A stretch of DNA of 64,000 bases from Rosa chinensis (Eukaryota > Streptophyta > Magnoliopsida > Rosales > Rosaceae). The position numbers and the translations under genes were made by a program. The stretch covers positions 70,903,823-70,967,822 of the forward strand of contig NC_037092.1 in NCBI RefSeq assembly GCF_002994745.2, in the 5' to 3' direction. Below the pieces are notes generated by a model. That model was not told the origin of the DNA. It did not search any database and saw only the letters and a program-made list of their open reading frames with translations. This document shows, one piece after another, positions 1-12,218 of this stretch. Every line of letters begins with the position of its first letter. Position 1 is the stretch's first letter.

Positions 1-3000
1 CTGGCGCAGTCCCTATCCATGACGCCATGGATGGCGTCCATCATTGTGATGGCGCCCTAGGTGATGCTGCAATCACCAACTTGTTTCGAATAGCGTTTAA
101 GACGCTCAGGCCCAACCAAAATTCTCATTGGTTGCTTCTAAAGCCTCTCGCTCGTTTTATAAAGCCCGTTCCTTAGGGAAATTAGGACTGAGACCGTCCT
201 ATGCAAAGGATATGACAATACTCATTATGTTCTTACATAGAATCCATGGGGATTCTGTGGATTGATTCAACCAACTTGCGGACACTTAAATATCTCCTGA
301 TGTTGGTTGACACGCAAACATGCTGGTCATGTGTTGTGCCATTGTCCACTTGTAAATGCTGCTTATGCTACACTCCTAGCACATCTCATATGACAATGGG
401 CTCACTCCCCAGATCATCCTATTCAGTCAATTGGATTTGACTATGCTAGAGAGTTTACATAGAAAGACTTTCGATGGATATTGCAATGGGCTTGATGTTG
501 GACATCACATTCCCATGTACACACCCAAATGGTCTTGCGGAAACAACTACGATGATAGTCCGGACATTGGTAATGCGCACCAATCTCCTTATATCCGCTT
601 GGGGTGATACAATATCGCATGTAGCTATGCTAATTCGTCTACGACCCACCGCCACTCCATGTACCTCTGCGTTACAGCTAGTGACTGGGTACAAGTATCT
701 TACTTACGCATATTTGAGTGAGCCATTTATGTGCCAAATGCGCCGCCACAATGCTCTATAATGGGTCCTTACAAGACGAATGGGCAACTATATTGGATTT
801 GAGACTCCAACAATCGTCCGCCACTTCCTGTCCTTGCAAGGCCATCTCATTACCGTTAGATTTGTGGGTTGTCACTTTGATGAGACAATCTTCCCGTCGT
901 TAGGGGGAGATAAGAACACGGATGTTCAGCAGGAACGGCAGGGATTGTCATGGCCTGTCCCCACTATGTCTCATCTCGATCCCTATTAAAGTGACGAGAT
1001 CACACAAATATGCTGCAAACATGCCTGCAAGGAAGGACGTCCCTACGAGAGGACGTAGCGCCACCCTACACGGAGGTAGGCATGACACCAACGCCAAAGA
1101 GAGTGGCACTCTGGCATTACAGGCCATGGCCCCAGCTAGGATACGTGGGAGGCCCGTGGGTTCGAAGGATACATTGGCACAAACCAATCCTTGATCATCG
1201 ACACTCAAAAATCCGTCTCATGAGTATCTTCCGGGTTATGGTTATCGTTGGGGGACGCCTCAACGTCAGAACCTATTCCTGAGAATATAGAGCTCTATGA
1301 AAATTACACTAGTGTACATGAGACGTGGGATAGAAACTCCATCATAATTGATGATGTAGCTGCGTATTTCATTGCGCATGAGTTTGTTGAGTCTGATGAT
1401 ATCGAACCACTCTCCGTTGATGAATGAATGCCAACGTAAAGAAATTTGGCCTAAATGGAAAGATGCGATCCAGGTTAAGATGGATTCTCTAACAAAGAGG
1501 AAGGTTTTCGAGCTAGTGATGCCAACACCTCCTAACATAAAACCTATTGAATAATGGGTCTTCGTTAGAAAGCGTGATGAGAAAAAGAGATGGCAATCTC
1601 GCCTTATGGCGCAAGGTTTCTCACAAATCGCCCTGGAATCGACTACGATGAGACATATTCTCTCGTAATGGATGTCATTGCACTCCACTACCCTGTCAGT
1701 TTGGTAGTTTTCCGAACAACTAAACATGCAGCTTACAAATGTGGTCACTACGTATCTCTATGGGGATCTAGATACGGAATGAACATGAAGGTTCATGGTG
1801 AACTTCATTTACCCAAGTCAAGTGGCTCTAGACCACGGAGCGCGTTTACAATAAGATTGAAACGCTCACTAAAGTGACTACTTGATTGGGAAGGGATATG
1901 CCCACACGTTTCTATGACAAGTTTCGGATTCTATCGCGGTTCATGTTGGACATGATCTTCATTAGAAGCCCTTAAAGAGTTAAGGAAAACCGCTGAACAC
2001 TTGAAATCCGTAGTTTGAGATGAATGATTTTGGGAGAACACGATTATGTCTCGGTTTAGAACTTAAGCATCGTGTTGATAGATGCTTAGGCATTTTGACA
2101 AGGTCAAGCCTTCAAGCACCCCCATGATCGTCCATAGTCTTGATCCTGAAAAGGATCCTCTTCGTTGAAAGGATGATGACGAAGATGTGATAGAGGCAGA
2201 AGTGCCGTACTTAGTACAATAGGCGCATTATTGTACTTATCCCAATGCACAAGACCGGACATCTCATATGTTGTGAACTTGTTAGCTAGATATAGCTATG
2301 CGCCAACACGACGCCATTGGATTGGTGTAAAAGATATCTTTCGATATTTGAGATGTATGATTGATATGGGCTTGTTTTATCCCTACAAAGAGATGATGGA
2401 GTCAGACCCATCACACACCAGGTACGCCGCCAACACTGGCCTGCGTCCACTATCCCCATCCCAAAACGACATGTGTTTTGGAAGGTTTTGCTGATGTTGG
2501 GTATCTCTCTGACCCACACAATGGTCATTCCCAATCCGGTCAAGTGTTCACCATAGGAAAAGACCATGACATCTTGGAGGTCTATAGAATAGACTCTAAT
2601 CGCTATATCTTCGAACAATGCAGAGATCATTGCTCTTTATGAAGTGGTTCGTGAATGAATATGGATTGGATTCATAATTACGCATGTTCGAACAATTGTG
2701 GTTTGAAGTCTACCACAGATGAGCCTACGAGCATTTAGGATAATGCTGCTTGTTTTGAACAAATGAGGCAAGACTACATCAAAAGCGATAACACCAAGCA
2801 TAATCAGCAACAACAGACTCTCCTCGAGATCAAAGTGAACTAGGTTCGATCTGAGGACAGTGAGGCAGACTTGTTTACTAAGTCATTGCCCAAATCCACG
2901 TTCGAGAAATATGTGGCAAGAATTGACTTGCGGAAATTATCTGAACTCCCATGATCGTAGTCATCAGGGGTAGGCGCAGACATCAGGGGGAGATGTCTAC

Positions 3001-3146
3001 ATGTTCACCTCGAATCATGAAGGGTGTGTTGTGCTCTTTTTCCCCTTCGACCGAGGTTATTTTTGTCCCACTGGGTTTTTGTTACTCGGCAAGATTTTTA
3101 ACGAGGCAACGAGAGAAGCACCGCGTTTGGACAACACAAGGGGGAG
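1..3146 (+). pseudogene. Ty1/copia pol remnant (integrase, RT, RNase H), 5' end outside window
   Basis: Decayed copia-type polyprotein in many frames. Around 250-900 the frames read as the integrase core and C-terminal region (a stretch resembling LVDTQT...SVVPLST, then RTLVMRTNLPISAWG-like, then an FxGCHFDET-FPSLGGDKN-like end). 1430-2100 corresponds to the reverse transcriptase. 2231-2494 carries the copia signature CTRPDISYVVNLLARYS followed by APTRRHW, which precedes RNase H. The same arrangement recurs with high similarity at about 8160-11140, which supports a shared family. Stops and frameshifts are frequent, so no functional product is expected. Gag and protease lie upstream of the window. 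Confidence 0.85.
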
Positions 3147-3343
3147 TGTTTAAGGATATCTCTATTTGTGTTTGGCCCAAACTCTAGGTTACTTGACCTA
3201 GTGGTAATAGGGTTTAATTAGAAGAATCTAGACATTATCTTTCCTTGTATGATTCTAACTCTATGCATTGTAAATATAAAGAGGCCCCTATTATCAATGA
3301 GAATACACAGCGATTATCTCTCAATTTCTGATTCCCTAAAACA
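3147..3343 (+). repeat. 3' LTR of the first copia element
   Basis: Starts TGTTTAAGG directly after a purine tract (AAGGGGGAG) and ends CTAAAACA. It shares the blocks CTAGGTTACTTGACCTAGT and AGGCCCCTATTATCAATGA with the LTRs at 5128 and 11315, but is 197 bp rather than 235 bp, with the central block deleted or diverged. It includes a TATA-like AATATAAAG near 3272. Confidence 0.8.
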
Positions 3344-3366
3344 AATCTCTCCTTTTCTTTTTTAAA

Positions 3367-3433
3367 ATCATTTTTAGAAAATATTTTTAAAAAATCATTT
3401 TTAGAAAATATTTTTAAAAAATCATTTTTGAAA
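3367..3433. repeat. Short tandem repeat, 27-bp unit
   Basis: ATCATTTTT recurs at 3367, 3394 and 3421, giving 27-bp periodicity (about two and a half copies of an AT-rich unit). The last copy runs into the left target-site duplication of the next element. Confidence 0.7.
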
Positions 3434-4620
3434 GAGTAAAACCCACCACGAGGGTCAAAACTTTTTTCCACCAGACAAAATGATACCTAACTTTCAAAAG
3501 TGATCAAAATGATACCTAAATTTTTAAAAACAAATCAACTTGATACCCAACTTTCAAAATTGATCAAAATGATACATAAATTTTTAAAAACAAATCGATT
3601 TGATACCTCAGTTTATTTTTTATAGGGCTAAATACTGGTTATTACTCTGTGGTTTAGGTCCAAAATCAATTTAGTCCCTAGACTTCTCATGTAGTCCCCT
3701 GTTCTTTCAATTTTGATCTAATAGGTCCAATTCATTAATATTCTGTTATGGGTTCAAGTTATAGTTGGATTATTTGTTGAAAAACTATTTATTTGATAGA
3801 TTTCTAATAGTGGGACTCACTCCAAAATTGACTATGCATGCCACCTCAACACCACATCATAAAACACAGGTCATATATGAGCCACGTCAACAAGTTAAAT
3901 GACTCAATTGTCGGAAGACTAACAAATTGGACCTATTAGATCAAAATTGAAAGTGCAGGGGTGTTCTTGATGAAATTAGAAGTTTAGAGATTGAATTGAT
4001 TTTGGACCCAAACTACGTAGTAGTCAGTATTTAGCCCTTTTTTAAAAAACTTTTTTGTTAAATCAAATGCAAAATCAAGCACAAAAATTGAAGTGATTTG
4101 TGGTCAGAGGGCCATCAATCATCTATAACCCAATCTTCTTCTTCTATAGAATTAAAAAAAAAAAAATCTTCCATTCAATTTCAATTCTACCATCAATCGT
4201 AGAAACAAATAAAGTTCGGCTGTTTCCCAACTTCTAAAGAAACAAAGAAAAATGGGAAGAGAGAGAGAGGTAGAGATAGAAGAAGAAGAAGAGAATTAAC
4301 AAAGTAATATAAAAACTAATTGAAAAATAATTTTTTGTGTAATATTATTATAACCCCATAAAATACTGCACCACACGTGATCAATTTTAACAAAAAGTTA
4401 CAAAAAATTAAACCGAGGTATCAAATTGATTTGTTTTTAAAACTTTAGGTATTATTTTGATCACTTTTGAAAGTTGGGTATCAAGTTGATTTGTTTTTAA
4501 AAATTTAGGTATCATTTTAATCACTTTTAAAAATTTAGGTATCATTTTGATCTCTTTTGAAAGTTGGGTATCATTTTGTCCGGTAAAGAAAAGTTTTGAC
4601 CCTATTGGTGGGTTTTACTC
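3434..4620. mobile_element. Non-autonomous MULE-like element with ~200-bp TIRs
   Basis: The ends are GAGTAAAACCC... and ...GGGTTTTACTC, with inverted repeats of roughly 200 bp (3434-3620 against 4405-4620). The TIRs are themselves made of short repeated blocks (GATACCTAACTTTCAAAA and variants). The 9-bp direct repeat TTTTTGAAA flanks it exactly (3425-3433 and 4621-4629). A 9-bp duplication plus long TIRs is typical of Mutator-like elements. There is no transposase reading frame; the core is occupied by another TIR element (3625-4037). Confidence 0.8.
3625..4037. mobile_element. 413-bp TIR element nested in the MULE-like element
   Basis: The ends GGGCTAAATACTGGTTA and the inverted GTCAGTATTTAGCCC belong to inverted repeats of about 70 bp. 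Flanks are TTTTTTATA (3616-3624) and TTTTTTAAA (4038-4046), 8 of 9 matching, which again suggests a MULE-type 9-bp duplication. No coding capacity. Confidence 0.7.
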
Positions 4621-4801
4621 TTTTTGAAAATGTTATCGAACAAGCTCTTATGTAATGACTCTTTCGTCAAGCCCACTATAGGGACTAAGGCCTCTATAAT
4701 TAATAGGTACATACTTTTTTGCGATTAAAAATTTTAAACATTGAGCTTTTATCCACAACACAATCATATGTTCAAACCACATGTCATGACCATTTTTTTA
4801 A

Positions 4802-4971
4802 GGAAAGTGAAATTCACATTTCTCATTTGATAATCCACACTCCATGTTTCTTTTCTTAGTATCTTAAGTTTTTTCTTTTGTAGTGTAAGTTATAAAAATG
4901 TAATGTTGAGATACTAAACAAGGAAAAATGAAGTGTGGATTGTGAAATAGGGAGTGTGAATTTCACTCTCC
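4802..4971. mobile_element. 170-bp MITE
   Basis: Terminal inverted repeats of about 45 bp (GGAAAGTGAAATTCACA at the left, its imperfect complement at the right) with an 8-bp direct repeat TTTTTTAA at 4794-4801 and 4972-4979. Because the flanks contain TTAA/TAA, a 3-bp Tourist-type duplication cannot be excluded against an 8-bp hAT-type one. The rest of 4630-5122 is AT-rich DNA without visible features. Confidence 0.65.
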
Positions 4972-5127
4972 TTTTTTAATCCCCACCTCATAGTGCTAAT
5001 GAGATTCGTAACCTCTATAGCATTGGTACGGTATTTCAAATAACCAATATGACAACTCACTGTTTACATTTCATGACTACCTATATTTAGTGCTATTTTT
5101 TTGGTCAAAAAACTACAATTAATTATT

Positions 5128-5362
5128 TGTTCAAGTAAATCTAGAATATGTGTCTGACCCAAACTCTAGGTTGCTTGACCTAGTAGTAATAGGGTTAGAA
5201 TTAGAGATAATATCGGAGAATCTTGGAGATATCCAATCAATGTAATATCATGTTTCCTTGTACAACTCTGATTCTATGTCTTATAATCCTCTATATAAAG
5301 AGACCCCTATTATCAATGAAAGTATGACTCAATTCTCTCCCAATTTCAGTTTTCTTTAAACA
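5128..5362 (+). repeat. 5' LTR of the copia element
   Basis: Begins TGTTCAAG and ends TTTAAACA, with a TATA box CTATATAAAG at 5291-5300. The sequence right after the LTR (CGTTATAAGCACGAAG, from 5363) is where the primer-binding site should lie. I could not assign its tRNA. Confidence 0.9.
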
Positions 5363-6255
5363 CGTTATAAGCACGAAGCCCTAACTCTGAAACCCTAAAA
5401 TCGTAGCCTTCAAACCCTAGCAACCATCGCTGCATATATTGAAGCCCTCAATCCCAAGAGTCTAGACCTGGCAGGAAAAGCACCGAACAGGCTCCCAGAA
5501 GAGAAAAACAGTCCCCTGACCTGTTCGCATTCCTCCATACCTCCTTCTACTGTCATATTCAGCCACCACCAGCATCTTGATTCTAGGATCTGGGAACTGG
5601 AATTTTTTTTTTCCGGAACCTGCCTTAAAGTTTTTGAGCTAGTCACCAAGAGAAGCTGCACCTTTAAACCGCCAGAGAGAAGAAAAGAAGAAGAAAGAAG
5701 TGGGCCCAGAGAGAAGCAAAGAAGGAGGCGGCCCAGAAAGTGACGAAGCCCAGAAGCCCAATTGAAAAAAAAAAAGGAGGAGCAGCCCACTGACCCACTG
5801 ACACGTCAGCTATGGCGACACGTCAACTCCGGCGACTTTTCGGCCACCGTTGGAGACTTTCCAGCGATTTTTTCAGACCAAATTTTCCGGCGACCTATTT
5901 TGAGGTAATTTTTACTAAAAGTTTCCGTTTTTGAGTTTTGATTCTTTTTCTCAGGGACTTGTAACCTCCCTTGTTCTACTCCCCTTTCTTCTTCATAGGG
6001 GAGACTAAAAAGCCGAACTGTGGGGGGACGTGCTCACTCCAAACTTAGAGCTTATAGAGTCCTCCAAACTTAGAGTTTGTTGAGAAGTTATGATCGACCA
6101 CAAACACATCATTATTTCGATCTAATCCAATACCTCTTGGAAGCGACTACGCTCAGAAATCCCTAATTTCTTGGAAGTGACTACGCTCAGAAATTTTTAT
6201 TGTTTTTGCCTTTTTGTGCTCCGAAACTAACCCTAATGTTTTGTTATTTTTCAGG

Positions 6256-7347
6256 ATGAGTAACCTGAACAAGTTGAACTTTGTTCCACTACAAATAACA
6301 GGCGCATGATACCACAAGTGAGTCCTTGATGTGCGCTAGCATCTTAAGGCTGATGGGATCCAAGTGCCAAGTCAGAACGTGCTTATTCCTCAACAAGCTG
6401 CTGCTTATAAAGCGAATAGAGTTATGAGAGAGGCCAATGAAGCTAAAGCCATAATTCTCATGACAAGGCACATGAATGACGTGCTCCAGAATGAATACCT
6501 CAATGATGAGGACCTTAGAAAGCTATAGGTAGAACTCGAGCAGTGATTTGGCAACGTTTGTGACTCTTTACTTTCAGATTTAGAAGTGAGATGGCATAGC
6601 CTCCGCTTCTGTGACTTCAAGTCTGTACTTGACTACAATTTCAAAGACCTTAGTATAAAGTCTTTGATGGAGTTTTGTGGCAAGACCATCACTGATACGA
6701 TGTTAATCGAGAAGACCCTCTCTACCTTCCTCATCTATGCACTGATGATTGCAAAGAATTATAGGATTGATGTAAATGCAGGATGTATCACAAGGTTTCA
6801 TGAGCTTATTGGCGCCATGAACGTAGCTGAGAAGCATGACAATATCCTTGTGAAGAACTATAACTCTAGACCTATGGGAACCAAGTCTATTCCAAAGTCT
6901 AATTATAGTCACGCCCCCAAGGGAGGACGCAAGGATCAAAACCCTAAGAGTAGGGATAATTCTGGACATTCTGGTCCATATTGTAGCCCCAAAAAGGAAG
7001 GAAACCGCCAAGATAGGCATACATGGAAACGTGGAGGTCAATGTGTGAAGAGAGAGAGAGGCCAAGCCTCCGGCTATGGTGGTGACGCCACTAAGGAAAG
7101 AAGCCTTCCTCAAAGTGCCCCTAAAGCGCCTCGATCAAGGGAGCTTGACCATAATGATGTTTGTCTTCGATGTCGAGCGTTCGGACATTGGACCAAAGCA
7201 TGTAGAGTATCCCAAAATGTTGCAGACGCATACAAGGCGTATCGTGAAGCAAGGGAAGCACATTACATGGATCACGGATATCAAGATGACGATCTCGCTC
7301 TTAGGGTGGAAGACTTCAAGGGCCAAGAGACTGGCGATTTTGATTAA
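6256..7347 (+). pseudogene. copia gag with CCHC zinc knuckle, broken
   Basis: The gag start is probably ATG 6256 (MSNLNKLNFVPLQITG), but a TGA at 6307 stops it. The longest surviving open stretch is 6586-7347, 253 codons. It contains a basic, Gly/Ser-rich region followed by CLRCRAFGHWTKAC, a CX2CX4HX4C nucleic-acid-binding knuckle typical of retrotransposon nucleocapsid. The internal stop means only truncated or reinitiated product is possible. Confidence 0.85.
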
Positions 7348-7359
7348 GTCTTTTTATTT

Positions 7360-10300
7360 TTCAAGAGATGTAATAGGCAATTGCCATATATTTTTGTAGT
7401 GGATGCCAATGGTTTAGTCTTTCTTCAAAGTAGGTTCATCCAAAGTAAGTGTGATGTCTAGGAAGGTTTTGAGATTAGTGGTACTTAAGCGAGCCTTGCT
7501 CCACCGACATCTCTATACTCACCTAGTCACATTTATTTTGGAGTTATCGAAAAAAGTTAGACGACTACCATTGTTTTGCATTAGATAGTATTTTGGATTA
7601 GATTTTCTTTTGTCAAAGAGACAATGATGTAACTTCCTTGTCTTATGAATAAAATTTCGACTTCTTTTCATTATGACTCCATTTTGATTCTGAGCATATT
7701 CCTTGAAGACTACAATGGCTAGGCCATCAGTATTAGTTCAAGGTCATGGAATAGCCCAAGTTCCCCTTGCCAAATGGCACCTTGATTACTGTCACAAAAA
7801 CTCTCTACGCTTTCTAGGGCAAATCGCACCCTATGAATAGCCAATGGATTCCATGCGAAAACGCATGTAGAGAACGGAAATGAGTTCCTTTGCAATACCT
7901 CTAATGATTGCGAATAAAGGGGCATCTTAGAGAAGTTTATGTGGCTCTTTAGTGGACTTTATGTCACTATTCGAGCTATTAAATCTAATAAAATCATGAG
8001 ATAAGATCTCTTGGATTTAGACACATATTGGCTTGGTCATGATATGATGATCCGTCTACTAATGACTTCACATGGACATCCATTATTTCGAGTGAAACGA
8101 AGCACGAATCAAAGGTTGATTTCTGGACTAAGTATGACTGCCGCTGTCCACCACCAGTTTAGGGCTGGCACAGTCCCTATCCATGACGCCATGGATGGAG
8201 TCCATCATAGTGATGGAGCTCCAGGTTATGCTGCAATCACCAACTTTGCTTCAAATAACGTTTCTGACGCTTAGGCCCAACCAAAGTCCTTATTGGTTGC
8301 TTCTAAGGCCTCTCACTCGTTTTACAAAGCTCGTTCCTTAGGGAAATTAGGACTGAGACCGTCCTATGCAGAGGATATGACAATACTCATTTTGTTCTTA
8401 CATAGAATCAATGGGTATTCTGTGGACTGATTCAACCAACTCACGACGTTTAAATATTTCATGATGTTGGCTGACACGCAAACATGCTAGTCACGTGGTG
8501 TGCCATTGCCCACCTGTAAATGCTGCTTGTACTACACTCCTAGCACATATCATATGACAACGGGCTCACTTTTCAGATCATCCTGTTCAGTCAATTGGAC
8601 TTGACAATGCTAGGGAGTTTACATCGAAGACTTTTAATGGTTATTACAATGAGACTGATGTTGGACATCATATTCCCATGTATACACCTAAATGATCTCG
8701 CGGAAATAACTACGATGGTAGTCTGGACATTGGTAATGCGCAACAATCTCCTCATATCCGCTTAGGGTGATACAATATCGCGTGCTGCTTTGCTAATTTG
8801 TCTACGACCCATCGCCACTCAATCTACCTCTGCATTACAGCTAGTGACTGGATACAAGTATCGTACTTACGCATATTTGAGTGTGTCATTTATGTGCCAA
8901 TTGCACCGCCACAGCTCACTATAATGGGTCCTTACAGACGAATGGGTAACTAAGTTGAATTTGAGACTCCAACAATCGTCCGCCACTTAATGCCCTTGCT
9001 AGGCGATCTCCTTATCAATAGATTTGCGGATTGTCACTTTGATGAGATAGTCTTCCCATCGTTAGGGGGAGATAAGAACACAGATGTTGAACAAAAACGA
9101 CAGGAATTGTCGTAGTCTGTCCTCACTATGTCTCATCTCGATCCCCACTAAAGTGACGAGATCACACATATCTGCCGCAAACACGGCTGCAAGGATGGAC
9201 ATCCCTACGAGAGGACGTAGTGCCAACCTACACGGAGGTAGGCATGGCGCGAACGCCATAGAGAGTGGCACTCTGGAGTTACAGGTCATGGCCCCCGCTA
9301 GGATGTGTGGGAGGCCCGTGGGTTCGAAGAATACTTTGGCACAACCCAGTCCTTGGATCATCGACACTTAAAATCTGTCTCATGAGAATCTTCCGGATTA
9401 TGGTTATCGTTGGGGAATGACTCAACGTCAGAACCTATTCCTGAGAATATAGAGCTCTTTGAAAATTTTCAAAACACTAGTGTACATAAGACGTGGGATA
9501 GAAACTCAATCATAATTGATGATGTAGTCATGCATTTCATTGCGCATGAGTTTGTTGAGTCCAATGGTATCAAACCACGCTCTATTGATGAATGAATGTC
9601 AACATAGAGAAAATTGGCCTAAATGGTAAGATGCGATCCATGTTAAGTTGAATTCTCTAATGAAGAGAAAAGTTTTTGAGCCAGTGATGCCAACACCTCC
9701 TAACATAAAACATGTTGACTAATGGGTCTTCATTAGAAAGGGTGATGAGAAAAAGAGATGGTATTCTCGCCTTATGGCGCAAGGCTTCTCACAAAATGCT
9801 CTACAATCGACCACGATGAGACATATTCTCTCGCAATGGATGTCATTGCACCACTACCCTGTCAGTTTGGTAGTTTCTGAATAACTAAACATGCAGCTTA
9901 CAAATGTAGTCACTACGTATCTCCATGGGAATCTAGATACGGAATATACATGAAGGTTCATGGTGAACTTTATTTACCCAAGTCAAGTGGCTCTAAACCA
10001 CGGAGTGCGTTTACAATGAGGATGGAATGCTCATTAATTGACTACTTGATTGCGAAGGGATATGCCCGCGTGTTTCTCATACAAGTTCCGTATTCTATCG
10101 CGGTTCATGTTGGACATGATCTTCATTTGAAGCCCTTAAATAATTAAGGGAAACCGCCGAACACTTGAAATCTGATTTTGAGATGAAGGATTTTGGGAGA
10201 ACACGATTATGTCTCGGTTTGGAACTTGAGTATCGTGTTGATAAATGCTTAACCATTTTGACAAGGTCAAGTCTTTACGCACCCCCATGATTGTCCATAG

Positions 10301-11140
10301 TCTTTATCCTGAAAAGGATCATCTTCATCCAAAGGTTGATGATGAAGTTGTGCTAGAGGCAGAAGTGCCTTACTTAAGTACAATAGGCGCATTATTGTAC
10401 TTAGCTCAATGCACAAGATTGGACATCTCATTTGCCATGAACTTCTTAGTTAGATATAGCTTTGCACCAACGCGACGCCATTGGAATAGTGTAAAAGACA
10501 TCTTTTGATACTTGAGATGTACGATTGATATGAGCTTATCCTATCCCTACAGAGAGACAATGGATTTAGGACTCATCATATGTCAATAACGCCACCAATA
10601 CTAGTCTACGTTCCCTCTCCCCGTCTCAAAACAACATAAGTGTTTTGAAAGGTTTTGCTGATGCTGGGTACCTCTCTGACTCACACAAAGGTCATTCCCA
10701 AACTAGTTATCTTTTCACCATAGGTAAGATCGCTATATCTTGGAGGTCTAATAAACAGACCCTAGTCCTTCTTCGAACCATGCAGAGATTATTGCTCTTC
10801 ACAACGCAGTTCATTAATGTATATGGCTTAAATCCATAGTTACGCATATTCAAAGCAATTGTGGTTTGAAGTCTACCACAGATGAGCCTACCAACATTTA
10901 TGAGGATACTGCTGCTTGCATTGAACAAATGAAGCAAGGCTACATCAAAGGCGACAATACCAAGCACATGTCGCCCAAGTTCTTCTATAATCAATAACAA
11001 TAGAAGCTCCTCAAGATCAAAGTGAACTAGGTTCAATCTGAGAACAGTGTGGCAGACTTGCTCACTAAGTCATTGCCTAAATTCGACTTTCAAGAAACGT
11101 GTTGGTAGCATCGTTTGCAGAAGTTATTTGAATTCCCATG
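7360..11140 (+). pseudogene. copia pol remnant (protease, integrase, RT, RNase H)
   Basis: Integrase-like sequence lies at about 8400-9070, RT at about 9590-10250, then the signature YLSTIGALLYLAQCTRLDIS and APTRRHW at about 10365-10490. RNase H follows at about 10645-10770 (GFADAGYLSDSHKGHSQTSY, ISWRSNKQT). All domains are interrupted by frameshifts and stops. The 8160-11140 part aligns with 1-3100. Confidence 0.85.
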
Positions 11141-11314
11141 ACCGAAGTCATCAGGGGGAGATGTCTACATATATGCTCTCAAAACTTGAAGGGTGTGTGG
11201 TGCTCTTTTTCCCATTCGACTGAGGTTATTTTGTCCCACTAGATTTTTGTTACTCGGCAAGGTTTTTGATGAGGCAATGAGAGTAGCACCACGTTTGGGA
11301 GACACAAGTGGGAG

Positions 11315-11549
11315 TGTACAAGTAAATCCAGAATATGTGTCTAGCCCAAACTCTAGGTTACTTGACCTAGTGGTAATAGGGTTAGAACTAGAGATAATAT
11401 CGGAGAATCTTGGAGATATCCAATCAATGTAATATAACGTTTCCTTGTACAACTCTGATTCTATGCCTTATAATCCTCTATATAAAGAGGCCCCTATTAT
11501 CAATGAAAATACTACTCAATTCTCTCCCAATTTCAGTTTTCCTTAAACA
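11315..11549 (+). repeat. 3' LTR of the copia element
   Basis: Starts TGTACAAG, ends TTAAACA, same 235-bp length as the 5' LTR, TATA box CTATATAAAG near 11479, followed by the target duplication TTATT. Confidence 0.9.
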
Positions 11550-12218
11550 TTATTTAAGTTTAGTTAAAGACTTTTTCATGAATAACCCAGTACCCACTAC
11601 ACCAATAACTTAAACACACAACACTTTTTGCACAACGAAAAAAAAAAGTGTTGTGTGATGAAGAAAAGTGAATCATACAACACGTTTATAAAACTTGCGT
11701 TGTATAAGGTGGTTAAAATTCTGAAGTTTTTATTTAGAAGGTCATTGCACAATGGTTACAAGAATAATATGTTGTGTGAATCAAAAAAAAAAAATGCAGC
11801 AGATTTCCCTCCTAGATGGACTCAAATTTGGCTCCAAAATGTACCCTAGATGTCACTAAATTGTACAACAGTTTAGTTACTTGTGTTGTAGGAGTATACT
11901 TGCAAATCATCATACAATGGTTTTTAATGTGCCGTTGTGCAAGTGAGTGGCAAAATTTGGATAAGTCTCCAAAAATGGAATTCATTCTCTCCCCAAAACG
12001 AGCAAATTTGGCTTCAATGGTTTGTCATGCTTGCAAGTTCCTACAACATAATGAACTATTTCTGTTGTGTGATTAGAAATGCCTAGCCTCAGCACCAAAA
12101 CTGAAATTTTGATTGCACAGGCGGGAAATTTCCATCTTTGTTTCCTCAACTTTGCTACACTTCAGACAACATATATAACTCTATATGTTGTCTGAGTAAT
12201 TAAAAAAAAAATTAATGC

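Larger units (their letters stand above)
5128..11549 (+). mobile_element. Complete but decayed Ty1/copia LTR retrotransposon
   Basis: 6.4-kb element bounded by two 235-bp LTRs and by the perfect 5-bp target duplication TTATT (5123-5127 and 11550-11554). The order is LTR, leader, gag with a zinc knuckle, then protease/integrase/RT/RNase H remnants, a polypurine stretch (AAGTGGGAG, ending 11314) and LTR. The integrase-before-RT order is Ty1/copia. By eye the two LTRs differ at about 15 of 235 positions, so the insertion is not recent. Its 3' half is the same family as 1-3343. Confidence 0.92.

Noticed and set aside
1266..1748. 160-codon minus-strand frame
   Set aside because: Antisense to the decayed copia pol region; no family resemblance.
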